This document shows positions 1 to 10,380 of a stretch of 56,374 nt of DNA, in pieces. Source of the DNA: Mycobacterium sp. E1747 (GTDB lineage: Bacteria; Actinomycetota; Actinomycetes; Mycobacteriales; Mycobacteriaceae); NCBI RefSeq assembly GCF_001667775.1, contig NZ_LZJI01000072.1:1-56374 (forward strand), read 5' to 3'. Every line of letters begins with the position of its first letter. Positions within the stretch are counted from its first letter, which is position 1. Made by a program: the position numbers and the translations under genes. The notes below the pieces were generated by a model. The model was not told the origin of the DNA and did no database searches. It worked only from the letters and a program-made list of their open reading frames with translations.

Positions 1-476
1 GCGGAAGCCCGTCCCGACATCGCGTATGAGATCGTCGCGCTGGACACGGTGACCTTCCAAGAGCCCGAGCGGATCCGCGGGTTGCTGACCGAGGTGTCCG
101 ACGGGTTGGCCAAGGGCGACTGGACGCCACTGCCCGCCGAGATCTACCCGGTGACCGAGGCTAGGACGGCGTTTCGCCGCATGCAGCAAGCCCGGCACAT
201 CGGCAAGATCGTGCTGCAGATGCCGAATCCGCTTCAGCCGCGGGTTGATCGAAGCTATCTGATCACCGGTGGGCTCGGTGCCATCGGCCTGCACACGGCG
301 TCGTTCCTGGCCCAGCGCGGCGCCGGTGACCTCGTGTTGACCAGCCGGCGCGTGCCCGATGCGGACGCGCAACGGCTGATTGACGAGGTCGCCGAGCGCT
401 ACAGGTGCCGCGTCCACGTCTTCACCGCCGATGTCGGCGACGAGTCCGAGGTGGCGCAGCTGCTAAATCGGATCCG
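1..476 (+). pseudogene. Type I PKS fragment (end of ER, start of KR) on the opposite strand
   Basis: Frame 1 of the plus strand reads through the end of an enoylreductase domain into the NADP-binding start of a ketoreductase (TGGLGAIGL at about 271-297, then LTSRR), and stops making sense at about 476. The first 26 residues are identical to the last authentic residues of the large minus-strand PKS, and the rest is what that PKS should contain next. I infer it is either the displaced 3' part of the same gene or the 3' part of a second, tail-to-tail PKS copy. Beyond 476 the frame only reads the antisense of the other arm, so codons up to 729 are not real protein. Confidence 0.8.
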
Positions 477-545
477 CTCGGGCTCTTGGAAGGTCACCGT
501 GTCCAGCGCGACGATCTCATACGCGATGTCGGGACGGGCTTCCGC
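1..545. repeat. Inverted repeat (fold-back) at the left edge
   Basis: Bases 1-77 are a perfect reverse complement of 469-545, checked base by base (paired positions sum to 546). Pairing stops at 78/468. The loop of about 390 bp (78-468) is a continuation of the same PKS coding sequence. Both arms end at the 8-bp self-complementary CGGATCCG (70-77 and 469-476). The left arm runs off the window, so its full length is unknown. The exact 77-bp arm reaching base 1 suggests the sequence begins at an assembly-graph branch point. Confidence 0.95.
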
Positions 546-3500
546 CATCTGTTCGGGAGTCCAAATGTCGCGCTTGGCGATCTCCGCGAAGCGGCCATTA
601 CGGGCGGTTGCCCGTACGGTCGCTTCGATGAAGCCCTCGTTGGTCAAACTGTTGAGCACCACGTCGACACCTGCGCCGTCGGTGTCCGCGAGGATCTGGT
701 CAGCGAAATCGGTTGTGCGTGAGTCGTAGACGTACTTCACACCCAGTTTGCGTAGCGCCGCTCGCTTGTAGGTGCTGGCGGTGGCGAAGACGACGGCACC
801 GTGCTGCTGAGCAAGCTGGATGGCGGCCAGCCCCACGCCACCGCTGGCGGCGTGGATGAGCACTCGGTCACCGGGCTTCAGATCTGCCCAGTCGAACGCG
901 AGTCGGACCGTCAGCGCCGCGGCGGGGATCGTGGCGGCGTCGACCGCACTCACTCCGTCCGGAATCGGCGCCAACAACTGGGCCGGCACGTTGAACCGGC
1001 TGGAGAACGCGCCCTGCATGAACCCGTAGACACGTTGGCCCACCTCGAGTCCGCTGACGCCGCCACCCGACTGCGTGACGACGCCGGCGAAGTCCCCGCC
1101 GATCGGCCCGGGGTCGCCCGGGTAGAGGCCCAGCACATTGAGCACATCGCGGAAATTGAGGCCCGCCGCCTCCACCCGGACCTGCACGTAGCCCTCGTCC
1201 GGCGGTGGGACGTTCGTCTCGGTCAGCCGAAGGTTGTCGATCGCACCGCGTTCGGTGGGCGCAAGGACGTAGTCGGTGGAACGCGGCACCGCCAGATGAC
1301 CGCTGCGCGCCCACGGCAAGAGCCGGGAGGCCAGCAGTTTTCCTTGCCGCAGCGCGAGTTCCGGTTCGTCGGGCGGGCCGGCCAACAGGCCGGCCAGCAC
1401 CACAACCGCCTCCGGTGATCCGTCGCAATCGACCAGCTTGCAGCGCAGCGCCGGTTCCTCGTTGATCGTGGTCCGCCCGAAGCCCCACAGCGCGGCCTGC
1501 ACCGGGTCGACCGGTTCGCCGGACTCGGTCGCGACCGCCCGTTCGGTGACGATCCACAGGCCGTTGGGCAGTTTCACGTCGCCGCCCTGCGAAGCGTGCA
1601 CGGCGCTCAGCAGGTTGGCGATTTCAGTCTCGATGCGCGCGGCGGCGTCAACACCCGACTCTTCGCCATTGCGCCCCCTGCTGCGCCAGACGACGCCGGA
1701 GACGGGCACTCCACGCTCGTGCGCCTGAGTGAGTAGCTGCCCTAAGGGCTCCGGATCGGTGGTGCGGTCGAACGGAATGCAGCCGGGCACCTTGGCTGCC
1801 AGTTCGTCGAATCCGGCGATCAACCAGGTGCCGTTCTCGGTGTCTTCCGTCGGCTCAGGCGGTGCAACCTCGTGCCAACCAAGGGTGTAGAGCAGCCGGG
1901 TGGCATCGCCGCCGAGGCCACGAAGAAGCGCCTCGCGCGGTGCACGTTTGACCGTGAACTCGCGAATCCCGCCCAAGTGACGGCCATCTCGATCGACGTA
2001 ATCGAGGTCGAAGACCTGCGTTTCGCTGTCGAGCGCGCTCTCGTGCCACCGTGCGCGGCAGTAGAACCGTCGAGGCATCTTCTCCCGCAGCGTCACCTGC
2101 CCGTACCGCAATGGCAGGAACAGATCGTTGACGCCTTGTTCGGCTGCGAGAAGTGCCGGGAACGCCGGGAAGGCGACTCCGGTGCACAGGTCCATCAGCA
2201 CTGGGTGCATCGGCTCGGCCCCAAGGTGTTCGGCGAGTTCTTCACCGATGACGATGTCGCCGATGGCCTCGCGCTCACCGAGCCACAGTGACTTCAGAGA
2301 ACCCGACCAGGTTGGCCCCCATGCCAACTCCAAGTCGGCGAAGGTCTCGAACAACTCCTGCGGGCGCATGCGGTTCGATCGTTCGATCGCTTCTTCGAGT
2401 GGGACCGCCGCATCGGAAACGGGTTCGTCGGTGTTGTCGCCCGCGCCGCTCACGACGGTGCCTTCAGCGTTCAAGGACCACTCAACACCGCGTTCACCGT
2501 ACGGGCGGCTATGCACCTGGAACTTGGATTCACCACCGTCCTGCCGCGGACGCAGGGTCAGCTGCACCTCGCGAGAACTCTTCTCCGGCAGGATGATCGG
2601 CTCGTAGAAGAAGACGTCCTTCACTCGCGCCGGCACGCCGACTGCGGCCAGCGCCATCGCTGCATATGTCGCTCCGGGTACAACGACGGTGCCATAGATC
2701 ACGTGGTCGGACAGCCACGGCTGCGACTTGACGGACAACCTGCTGGTGTAGACCGAATCGCCGGAGGCGAGGTCTTTCACATTTCCGAGGATTCCGGATA
2801 CCGCCGGACCGTCGACCGAGATGCTGGACGTCTTGGGCCAGAACCGGCGGCGCTGGAACGGATAGGTGGGCAATTCCAGTCTGCGATGCGGCCGACCATG
2901 CACCGCAGTGAAATTGGGGAGGTGGCCGCCGACGTACGCAGCGGCCAAGGCATCGGCGATCTGGCGCCGGTCGCCGACGCCTTTCCGTAGTGAGACGATT
3001 GCCCGCGGCGCGGCCAAATGCTCCGGCCAGACCTGCACCGCGGCCGCGGTCAGCACGGGCTGCGGTCCGATCTCCATCAACACCGAGCAGCCCAGTGCCG
3101 CCACCGTGCGCACGCTCTCGGCGAACTGGACCGGCTGGCGGGAATGCCGCCGCCAGTATTGAGCGTCGAGCGGCGTCTGGGCGGTGAGCACGGCGCCGGT
3201 CCGGTTGCAGACCAGCGGCATCGTCGGGGCGGCGGCCGGCAATTGCGCTGCATACGACTCGAATTCATCGAGCACCGGGTCCAGCAGTTCTGAGTGGAAG
3301 GCGTGACTCGTCTGCAGCTTGGTGCAACGGATCCCCTCCGCACCGAACTTGGCGACGATCGATTCCAGATCTTCGCCCGGACCCGAAAGCACGGTGTTGG
3401 GCCCGTTGTAGGCGGCGACCGACAGGCGCGGGAATTCGCCGGCCACGTCCTCGACGCGTTTGGCATCGGCGAACACCGCTACCATCTGCCCACCGTCGGG

Positions 3501-6500
3501 CAGGCTGCCGAACATCCGGCCGCGCTCGGCCATCAGCCGGGCGCCGTCCTCGAGACCGAACACGCCTGCCACACAAGCGGCCGCGTATTGACCCACGCTG
3601 TGCCCCAGCACCACATCGGGCTCGATCCCCCAGGACTGCCACAGCCGGGCCAGACCCATCTCGACCGCGAAAAGCGCCGGCTGCGCAAACGACGTGTGCC
3701 TCAGTCTCGCTCCGGCTTCGCCGCCGGTTTCCCGATCGGTGGCGAACAGCACTTGAAGCAACGGATGCGGCAGTAAGTCGCTGACCGCGTCCGCACAACG
3801 TGTCACGGTTTCGGCGAAAACGGGCTCGGCGTGGAACAACTCACGCGCCATCCCCGGATACTGGCTGCCCTGGCCGGCGAACAACCACGCCGTCGTCGGG
3901 TGGTGTGCGTGCTCGCCACGAACGACACCGGGCCGCAGCCGGTTCTCGGCCAATTCGGCCAGGCCGTCGCGCGCACCCTCGACAGAATCCACGACCAGCG
4001 CCGCGCGATGTTCGAAGTGTGAACGACCCGTTCCCGCGGTAAGGCACACCTCGGAGAGGTCCGCATCCGGGTGGTCGCTGAGCCAGTTCTGGTAACGCAG
4101 CGCCAGTGCCGCCAGTGCTTCCGGTGACCGCGCGGACAGTGCCAGCACCCTTACCTGTTCGTGCTGAGCTTCCGCGGACTTCGCCACGACGTCGTCGTCG
4201 AGGCCTTCGCCGGCGGGTGCAGCTCGTGTCGGAGCCTCCTCAACCAGCACGTGCGCGTTGGTACCGGTGAATCCGAAGGAGCTCACGCCGGCGCGCCGCG
4301 GCCTGCCGTTGGTCTGCCACGGCAGGGCCTCATCCACGACCCGCACGGGCAGTGAATCCCACGGTATGTGCGGGGACGGCTGCTCGAAGTGCAGGCTCTG
4401 CGGCAGGACCCCGTGTTGCAACGACAACACGACCTTGATCAAACCCGCTGCACCCGAAGCCGACTCGGTGTGCCCGATGTTCGTTTTCACCGACCCCATC
4501 AGCAGTGGCCGGTCGGCATCACGCCCGACACCGTAGGCGGCCGCGGCCGCCTGCACCTCGATCGGATCACCCAGCGGCGTGCCCGTCCCATGCGCCTCGA
4601 GGTAGTCGACGTCACCGCCGGCCCAACCGGCGCGAGCCAGTGCCGCCCCGATGAGCCGCTGCTGCGCACCGCCGTTGGGCACCGTCAAACCACTGGAGGC
4701 CCCGTCTTGGTTCACCGCGCTGCCAGAAATGACCGCGCAGATCCGGTCACCGTCGCGCTCGGCGTCGCTCAACCGCTTGAGGACGAGAATCCCGCAGCCT
4801 TCACTGCGCACGTAACCGTCGGCGGAGGCGTCGAACGTCTTGCATCGCCCGACGGGGGAAAGCATCCGCGCGCGCGAGGCGGCGATGACCGTCACCGGTG
4901 AAAGCAGAACGTTCACCCCGCCCGCCAACGCCATGTCGCAGTCACCGGAGCGCAAGGCCTGGACGGCCTGATGGACCGCCACCAACGCCGAGCTGCATGC
5001 GGTGTCGACTGCCATGGCGGGGCCCTCGAGCCCCAGCGCGAAGGCAACCCGACCGGAGATGGCATTGAGTGCATTGCCGGTGATGAAGTAGGGCTCGATC
5101 TTGTCGATCGACTCCGACGACAGCAGATGCGCGTACTCGTTGGCGGCCACGCCGGCGAAGATGCCGGTTCGGCTGCCGCGCAACGACGCCGGCGCGTACC
5201 CGGCCCTTTCGAGACCCTCCCATACGGTTTCGAGCATCAGCCGCTGCTGCGGCTCGATCCAGACGGCCTCGCGCGGCGAGATGCCGAAGAATTCGGGATC
5301 GAATCCGTCGATTTCGTCGAGGAATCCGCCGAACCGTGTGTAGGTCTTGCCCGGCGTCTCCGGATCCGGGTCGTAGAACTCGTCGATGTCGAATCGGTCC
5401 TCCGGCACCTCCCGGATTGCGTCGACCCCGTCGAACAGCAACGCCCAGAAGGCTTCCGGGTCGGGTGCCCCCGGGAAACGGCACGACACCGCAACGACGG
5501 CGATGGGTTCATCCGTGCGCGTCGCCACCGATGACGCCGGTCGTGGGGTCGGCTTGGCCTGGTCGCTGAGCTCAAGCACGTCCCCGAGCAGGTAGTCGGC
5601 CACGTCGGACAGCCGCGGGTGATCCATCGCCAGGGTGGCCGGGATCTCCTTGCCCACCCCTTGTTCGATGCGGCGCCGCAATTCGACAGCCATCAGCGAA
5701 TCCATGCCGAGGTCGAAGAACCCCGCGTCCTCGCGGATCTCCGCGGCGTCGACGCGCGTCACCTCCGCTACCGCGTCACGCAGGTAGTCGGTGAGAAGTT
5801 TCTTGCGCTGCTGCACCGGGGCGGCGGTGAGCCGCTCGACCAACGGGGTCTTCCCGGCCGGCGCCAAAGCTTGCTCAGGAGAAGGCACCTCACGTTCCAA
5901 CTCCGCCAGCAACGCCCGCCTACCAGCCTGCTGGTAGAGCGGCAAGAAGCGCGCCCAGTCGATGCGTGCCACGACTCCCTGTACGGGGCCAGGCGACGCA
6001 ACGGGCGAGAGGACGTCGGCCAGACCCGCGAGCGCATCGGCGGGTGACAACGTGCGGACCCCGCGCTGATCCAGCCGCGCACGAGATTGCGCGTCGGCCA
6101 TGCCCGCCGACCACGGACCGAAATTGACGCTGAAGCCGGGAACGCCCTGCTCGCGCAGGCGCCAGGCCAGCCCGTCGAGGAAGGCGTTTGCCGCGCCGTA
6201 GGCGGTCTGGCCGAATCCGCCCCACACCGAGGCGATCGAGGACGTGCTGATGAAGAAGTCGAGCGTCAGGTCAGCCGCCGCTTCGCTCAAATGCCAAGCA
6301 CCCCAGACCTTGCCGGCGAATACACGATCGACCTCTGCGTCCTGCTGGTGACTCAGCGGGGTGGTACCGATCTCGCCCGCAGCGTGGACGATGCCGGCCA
6401 ACGGTGGCAGCTCCGCCTGCACACCTGCGAGCAGGCGTGCGACGTCGTGCGCATCGGCGACATCGGCAGCGACGACGCGGACTTGGCAGCCGTGCTGTTC

Positions 6501-9500
6501 TCGCAGGGCATCGATGCGCTGTTGCGCAGCAGCGCTTGCCGCTCTCCGGCTGGTCAGCACCAGATTCCTCGCGCCGTGGGCGGCCAGGTACCCGGCGATC
6601 TCCAGCCCGATCGCACCCAGCCCACCGGTTACTAAATACGTTGCGTCGTCGCGCAGTTGGAGCGTCGTGCCTTCCGGCGGGTCCGCGCGCCGAACCAACC
6701 GGGGAACGTAGACCGCCTGACCACGCAGCGCGAGCTGGTCTTCCCTGATCGCCGAGCCGGGGGGCGTCGCGATCCGGTTGACGAGCTGAGACCATTCCTC
6801 GGCGGTACCTGCGCCCAGATCGGCAAGGCCGCCCCACAAGTGCGGAAATTCCAGCGCCGCGGCACGACCGAATCCCCACAGGCAGCTCTGCTGCGGTGCC
6901 ACGGTGTCCGAGGCGACGACGCGCTGTGCGCAGCGGGTCACGACCCAGATAGGACTCCGGAGTTCAGCTAAGACCGCGGCGCGAAAGAGCCGCCGGGTTC
7001 CCCGGAGGATCCGGTGCTGCATCCGCAGCAGTGAGCGCATCGATGGTGTGGTCGCGGCCTCCAGGGCCGCGACATGCACGATGCGAAGCGTCGAACCCTC
7101 AGGTGCGGCAGCGCGGAACGCGTCTGCGAGCCGATCCTCGTCTGCGTCGGACATCGGCAGTCCCACGATCCGGTGCTGGTGGTTGTGTGAAACCAGCATG
7201 TCGACCAACGGCTGAACCGCGTCGGCGTCATCCCCGACGACGATCCAGCTCGATCCCTCGGCCCCTTCTGCGCGGGAGACTGCAGCAGCTGATTTGTCCC
7301 AGCGGATCTCGTATCGGTCGTCCGCGATAGACCGGGTCGTGCGCTGTTGGTTGTGTTGCGCCGCAAGCTTGGTCAGCACATTCAAGGTCTGATGATCGCC
7401 ACCCGCACCGTCGAGCAGAGTCGCGAGCTCCTCGATTCGGCCGTCCTCGAGAAGGCGGACGGTCCGGGTGCGCTCGCCACGATGCTGTTGTTGCCCGGCG
7501 CGATCCGGGGTGTCGTTCCCGTTGTTCGCCCGATTGTCGCGGAACCAGTATTGACGGCGCTCGAACGGGTAGGTGGGCAAGTCGAGCTTTTGCGCGTGCG
7601 GTTGCCGCAAGGCGTCGAAGTCGGGCAGGTGACCCGAAATGTACGCGTCGGCAACCGCTTCGGTGATCTGCCGGTGGTCGGCGGTGTTTCGGCGCAGAGA
7701 CGCGATTGCTCGCGGCGCGGTGGCCGGGTCAGGCCATGCGGCAAGGGCCGCGGCGGTAAGCACCGGGCGCGGGCCGAGCTCAAGCAATACCTTGCAACCC
7801 AGTTCGGCCAGGGTGCGCACGCTCTTGGCGAATTCCACCGGTTGCCGCGCGTGGCGGCGCCAATAGGCGCCATCGAGCTTCACGCTCCGGCCGAGCGCGG
7901 CACCGGAGCGATTGTCGATCAAAATCCGTTGTGGCGCCTTGAAGTCGAACCGCCCCGCATACGATTCGAATTCGTCGAGGATCGGATCCAGCAGCGCCGA
8001 GTGGAACGCGTGGCTGGTGTCCAGCCAGTCACACCGGACACCGGCGCCCGCCAGTTGGGCCACCGCCCGCTCCAGATCCGCGGCGGGTCCGGACAATACG
8101 GTGTTGGCGCCGTTGTAGGCGGCGACGGACAGGCTCGGAAACTCGTCGGTCAGGTGCTCGACCCGATCGGCGGCGGTGAAGATCGCGACCATCCGGCCGC
8201 CGGCAGGCAGGCTGCCGAAGAGGCGCCCGCGTTCGGCGATCAGCAGCGCGCCGTCTTCGAGACCGAACACGCCCGCGACGCAGGCCGCCGAGTATTGGCC
8301 GACGCTGTGACCCAGCACCACGTCTGGCTCGAAACCCCAAGACTGCCAGAGTCGGGCCAGGCCCATCTCGACCGCGAACAACGCGGGCTGGGCGTAGGTG
8401 GTCTGTTGCAGGGTCGCTTCGCCCTCGGGGCCGTCCACATCGAAAATGACGTCCAGCAACGGCTTTTCGACAATATCGGCGACCGCAGCAGCACAACGAT
8501 TCAGCGTCTGCGCGAACACCGGCTCGGTGTCGAACAACTCCCGGGCCATCCCGGGATACTGGCTGCCTTGACCGGTGAACAGCCACGCCGTCTTCGGCGC
8601 GTCACGAGATTCCCCGCGAAACAGACCGGGCGCCGGGCGGTCGTCCGCGAGCGCGCCGAGTAGCTCGATGGCGGATTCCCTGGAATTGACCACCAACGCG
8701 GCGCGCTGTTCCAGGTGCGCTCGCCCCGCCCCGGCGGTGAAGCACACGTCCGCCAGGGTCGCCTCCGGGTGGGCGCTCAACCAGCTGCGATATTGATCGG
8801 CGAGCCGCACCAGCGCGGCCGGCGTTCGCGCCGACAGCGGAAGGATGCTGAACCGTGGGTTCCCGGGTCGCTCGACCGGAGCCGAGGGGACCGCTTGCTC
8901 GGGCGCTTCCTCGAGGATGACGTGCGCGTTCGTCCCGGCAAACCCGAACGAGCTGACTCCAGCAATGCGCGGCCGCCCGTTGCGTTCCCAGGCGGTGGCG
9001 TCCTTGACGACCTCCACCGCAAGCCGGTCCCACGGAATGTGGGGAGACGGGTTCTGAAAGTGCAGGTGCTGCGGCAGCAACTCGTTCTCGAGCGAGAGGA
9101 TGACTTTGATCACGCCGGCGATGCCCGCGGCGGCTTCCAGGTGCCCGATGTTGGTCTTCACCGAACCCATCAGCAGCGGCTGTCCGGGGTCGCGTCCGGC
9201 GCCGAGCACCGCACCCGCGGCCTGCGCCTCAATGGGATCGCCCAACGACGTACCGGTGCCGTGCGCTTCCAGGTACCCGACGTCGCGTGGTTCGAGGTCG
9301 GCGCGCTTCAGCGCCTCGGCGATGACCCTTTGCTGGGCAACGCCATTGGGCACCGTCAACCCACCCGATGCGCCGTCCTGATTGATCGCGCTGCCGCGGA
9401 TCACGGCCCGAATCCGGTCACCGTCGCGAATGGCGTCCTCGAGACGCTTGATCACGATGACGCCACATCCCTCGCCGCGCACATAGCCGTCCGCGGCCGC

Positions 9501-10217
9501 GTCGAACGTCTTGCACCGGCCGTCCGGCGCGAGCATCTGCGCGCTGGAGAAGGTGATCATGGTCGCCGGGGTGAGCAGCACGTTCGCACCGCCCGCCAGC
9601 GCGAGGTCGCATTCGCCCAGCAGAAGCGCTTGACACGCCTGATGGATTGCCACCAGCGAAGAGCTGCACGCCGTGTCCACGGCGACCGCGGGGCCCTGCA
9701 GCCCCAACCGGTAGCTGATCCGGCCCGCGGCTGCGGCATTCGACGTCCCGATGGCCATGTAGGCCTCGATCTCGGGGTAAGTCAGCTCGTCGGATGCCAT
9801 TCCGAGGTAGTCGTGCGTGGCCAAGCCGACATAGACACCGGTATTGGTGTTAGCCAGAGCCGTGGGTGCGATACCCGCATGCTCCACCGCGCGCCACGCC
9901 ATCTCCAGCAAGATCCGGTGCTGGGGGTCCATCAACCTGACCTCGCGCGCCGACATACCGAAAAACGGCGCGTCGAAACCCGTTACGTCGTCGACGAAAC
10001 CCGCACGACGGGTCACGACCTTGCCCGGCGCCCCTGGTTGCGGGTCGAAGAACTCGTCCACATCCCACCGGTCCTGCGGCACCTCCGATATCGCGTCCCG
10101 GCCGTGCCGCAACACGTCCCAGAACTCGTCCGCATCCGCGGCGCCCGGAAAACGCGCCGCGTAGCCGACGACCGCAAAACCTGATGACGGCTCATTCAGA
10201 CCTTCGACAGATGCCAT
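399..10217 (-). CDS. pks: Bimodular type I polyketide synthase, TPP-type, 3' truncated
   Basis: Large iterative-type PKS, likely the synthase of phleic acids for trehalose polyphleates. Domains (approximate residues): KS1 13-440 with DTACSSS and Cys184; AT1 with GHSVGQ near 636 and HAFH; KR1 with TGGLGAIGL near 1200 and YGAANAF near 1340; ACP1 GMDSL near 1505; KS2 with DTACSSA near 1739; AT2 GHSVGQ near 2207 and HAFH; DH2 with an HxxxGxxxxP motif near 2505; ER2 from about 2990 with GGVGLAAIQ near 3122. HAFH in both ATs predicts malonyl-CoA. Module 1 has only about 305 residues between AT and the KR motif, so no DH. Authentic coding ends near 469 (about 3249 residues); the reading frame to 399 is antisense junk past the fold-back. 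The rest of ER2, KR2 and ACP2 are missing. The ATG is preceded by AAGGAGGA (10226-10233). Divergent from papA3. Confidence 0.93.
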   Translation of the reverse strand: MASVEGLNEPSSGFAVVGYAARFPGAADADEFWDVLRHGRDAISEVPQDRWDVDEFFDPQPGAPGKVVTRRAGFVDDVTGFDAPFFGMSAREVRLMDPQHRILLEMAWRAVEHAGIAPTALANTNTGVYVGLATHDYLGMASDELTYPEIEAYMAIGTSNAAAAGRISYRLGLQGPAVAVDTACSSSLVAIHQACQALLLGECDLALAGGANVLLTPATMITFSSAQMLAPDGRCKTFDAAADGYVRGEGCGVIVIKRLEDAIRDGDRIRAVIRGSAINQDGASGGLTVPNGVAQQRVIAEALKRADLEPRDVGYLEAHGTGTSLGDPIEAQAAGAVLGAGRDPGQPLLMGSVKTNIGHLEAAAGIAGVIKVILSLENELLPQHLHFQNPSPHIPWDRLAVEVVKDATAWERNGRPRIAGVSSFGFAGTNAHVILEEAPEQAVPSAPVERPGNPRFSILPLSARTPAALVRLADQYRSWLSAHPEATLADVCFTAGAGRAHLEQRAALVVNSRESAIELLGALADDRPAPGLFRGESRDAPKTAWLFTGQGSQYPGMARELFDTEPVFAQTLNRCAAAVADIVEKPLLDVIFDVDGPEGEATLQQTTYAQPALFAVEMGLARLWQSWGFEPDVVLGHSVGQYSAACVAGVFGLEDGALLIAERGRLFGSLPAGGRMVAIFTAADRVEHLTDEFPSLSVAAYNGANTVLSGPAADLERAVAQLAGAGVRCDWLDTSHAFHSALLDPILDEFESYAGRFDFKAPQRILIDNRSGAALGRSVKLDGAYWRRHARQPVEFAKSVRTLAELGCKVLLELGPRPVLTAAALAAWPDPATAPRAIASLRRNTADHRQITEAVADAYISGHLPDFDALRQPHAQKLDLPTYPFERRQYWFRDNRANNGNDTPDRAGQQQHRGERTRTVRLLEDGRIEELATLLDGAGGDHQTLNVLTKLAAQHNQQRTTRSIADDRYEIRWDKSAAAVSRAEGAEGSSWIVVGDDADAVQPLVDMLVSHNHQHRIVGLPMSDADEDRLADAFRAAAPEGSTLRIVHVAALEAATTPSMRSLLRMQHRILRGTRRLFRAAVLAELRSPIWVVTRCAQRVVASDTVAPQQSCLWGFGRAAALEFPHLWGGLADLGAGTAEEWSQLVNRIATPPGSAIREDQLALRGQAVYVPRLVRRADPPEGTTLQLRDDATYLVTGGLGAIGLEIAGYLAAHGARNLVLTSRRAASAAAQQRIDALREQHGCQVRVVAADVADAHDVARLLAGVQAELPPLAGIVHAAGEIGTTPLSHQQDAEVDRVFAGKVWGAWHLSEAAADLTLDFFISTSSIASVWGGFGQTAYGAANAFLDGLAWRLREQGVPGFSVNFGPWSAGMADAQSRARLDQRGVRTLSPADALAGLADVLSPVASPGPVQGVVARIDWARFLPLYQQAGRRALLAELEREVPSPEQALAPAGKTPLVERLTAAPVQQRKKLLTDYLRDAVAEVTRVDAAEIREDAGFFDLGMDSLMAVELRRRIEQGVGKEIPATLAMDHPRLSDVADYLLGDVLELSDQAKPTPRPASSVATRTDEPIAVVAVSCRFPGAPDPEAFWALLFDGVDAIREVPEDRFDIDEFYDPDPETPGKTYTRFGGFLDEIDGFDPEFFGISPREAVWIEPQQRLMLETVWEGLERAGYAPASLRGSRTGIFAGVAANEYAHLLSSESIDKIEPYFITGNALNAISGRVAFALGLEGPAMAVDTACSSALVAVHQAVQALRSGDCDMALAGGVNVLLSPVTVIAASRARMLSPVGRCKTFDASADGYVRSEGCGILVLKRLSDAERDGDRICAVISGSAVNQDGASSGLTVPNGGAQQRLIGAALARAGWAGGDVDYLEAHGTGTPLGDPIEVQAAAAAYGVGRDADRPLLMGSVKTNIGHTESASGAAGLIKVVLSLQHGVLPQSLHFEQPSPHIPWDSLPVRVVDEALPWQTNGRPRRAGVSSFGFTGTNAHVLVEEAPTRAAPAGEGLDDDVVAKSAEAQHEQVRVLALSARSPEALAALALRYQNWLSDHPDADLSEVCLTAGTGRSHFEHRAALVVDSVEGARDGLAELAENRLRPGVVRGEHAHHPTTAWLFAGQGSQYPGMARELFHAEPVFAETVTRCADAVSDLLPHPLLQVLFATDRETGGEAGARLRHTSFAQPALFAVEMGLARLWQSWGIEPDVVLGHSVGQYAAACVAGVFGLEDGARLMAERGRMFGSLPDGGQMVAVFADAKRVEDVAGEFPRLSVAAYNGPNTVLSGPGEDLESIVAKFGAEGIRCTKLQTSHAFHSELLDPVLDEFESYAAQLPAAAPTMPLVCNRTGAVLTAQTPLDAQYWRRHSRQPVQFAESVRTVAALGCSVLMEIGPQPVLTAAAVQVWPEHLAAPRAIVSLRKGVGDRRQIADALAAAYVGGHLPNFTAVHGRPHRRLELPTYPFQRRRFWPKTSSISVDGPAVSGILGNVKDLASGDSVYTSRLSVKSQPWLSDHVIYGTVVVPGATYAAMALAAVGVPARVKDVFFYEPIILPEKSSREVQLTLRPRQDGGESKFQVHSRPYGERGVEWSLNAEGTVVSGAGDNTDEPVSDAAVPLEEAIERSNRMRPQELFETFADLELAWGPTWSGSLKSLWLGEREAIGDIVIGEELAEHLGAEPMHPVLMDLCTGVAFPAFPALLAAEQGVNDLFLPLRYGQVTLREKMPRRFYCRARWHESALDSETQVFDLDYVDRDGRHLGGIREFTVKRAPREALLRGLGGDATRLLYTLGWHEVAPPEPTEDTENGTWLIAGFDELAAKVPGCIPFDRTTDPEPLGQLLTQAHERGVPVSGVVWRSRGRNGEESGVDAAARIETEIANLLSAVHASQGGDVKLPNGLWIVTERAVATESGEPVDPVQAALWGFGRTTINEEPALRCKLVDCDGSPEAVVVLAGLLAGPPDEPELALRQGKLLASRLLPWARSGHLAVPRSTDYVLAPTERGAIDNLRLTETNVPPPDEGYVQVRVEAAGLNFRDVLNVLGLYPGDPGPIGGDFAGVVTQSGGGVSGLEVGQRVYGFMQGAFSSRFNVPAQLLAPIPDGVSAVDAATIPAAALTVRLAFDWADLKPGDRVLIHAASGGVGLAAIQLAQQHGAVVFATASTYKRAALRKLGVKYVYDSRTTDFADQILADTDGAGVDVVLNSLTNEGFIEATVRATARNGRFAEIAKRDIWTPEQMAEARPDIAYEIVALDTVTFQEPERIRFSSCATSDSSPTSAVKTWTRHL

Positions 10218-10368
10218 GCGCTTGTCCTCCTTGGCCGGCCATGATGGGCCCCTCGGGGTGGCCGGCTGCGCGCTCGAAGATCATCTCCAAAGACCAGCAC
10301 TACAGTTGCAGCGCCCGCACCGCGCAGCGACAGCCCGTGCGGCTGCCGGCCTGCGTCCCTCCCCGGCC

Positions 10369-10380
10369 GTTCGATCGAAC
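10369..10380. promoter_or_regulatory. Palindrome in the pks/papA3 divergent promoter region
   Basis: GTTCGATCGAAC is a perfect 12-bp palindrome roughly midway in the 296-bp gap between two divergent start codons (10217 and 10514). A regulator site is an inference; no regulator gene is adjacent and I could not assign -10/-35 boxes with confidence. Otherwise this gap holds only GC-rich sequence and the two ribosome binding sites. Confidence 0.35.

Noticed and set aside
49..729. A 226-residue plus-strand protein at the left edge
   Set aside because: Residues past about 476 are read from the antisense of the inverted arm; only the first part is PKS.
7347..8663. Long plus-strand open frame opposite the PKS
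   Set aside because: Antisense of AT and linker regions with no domain of its own; same for the frame at 8715-10184.
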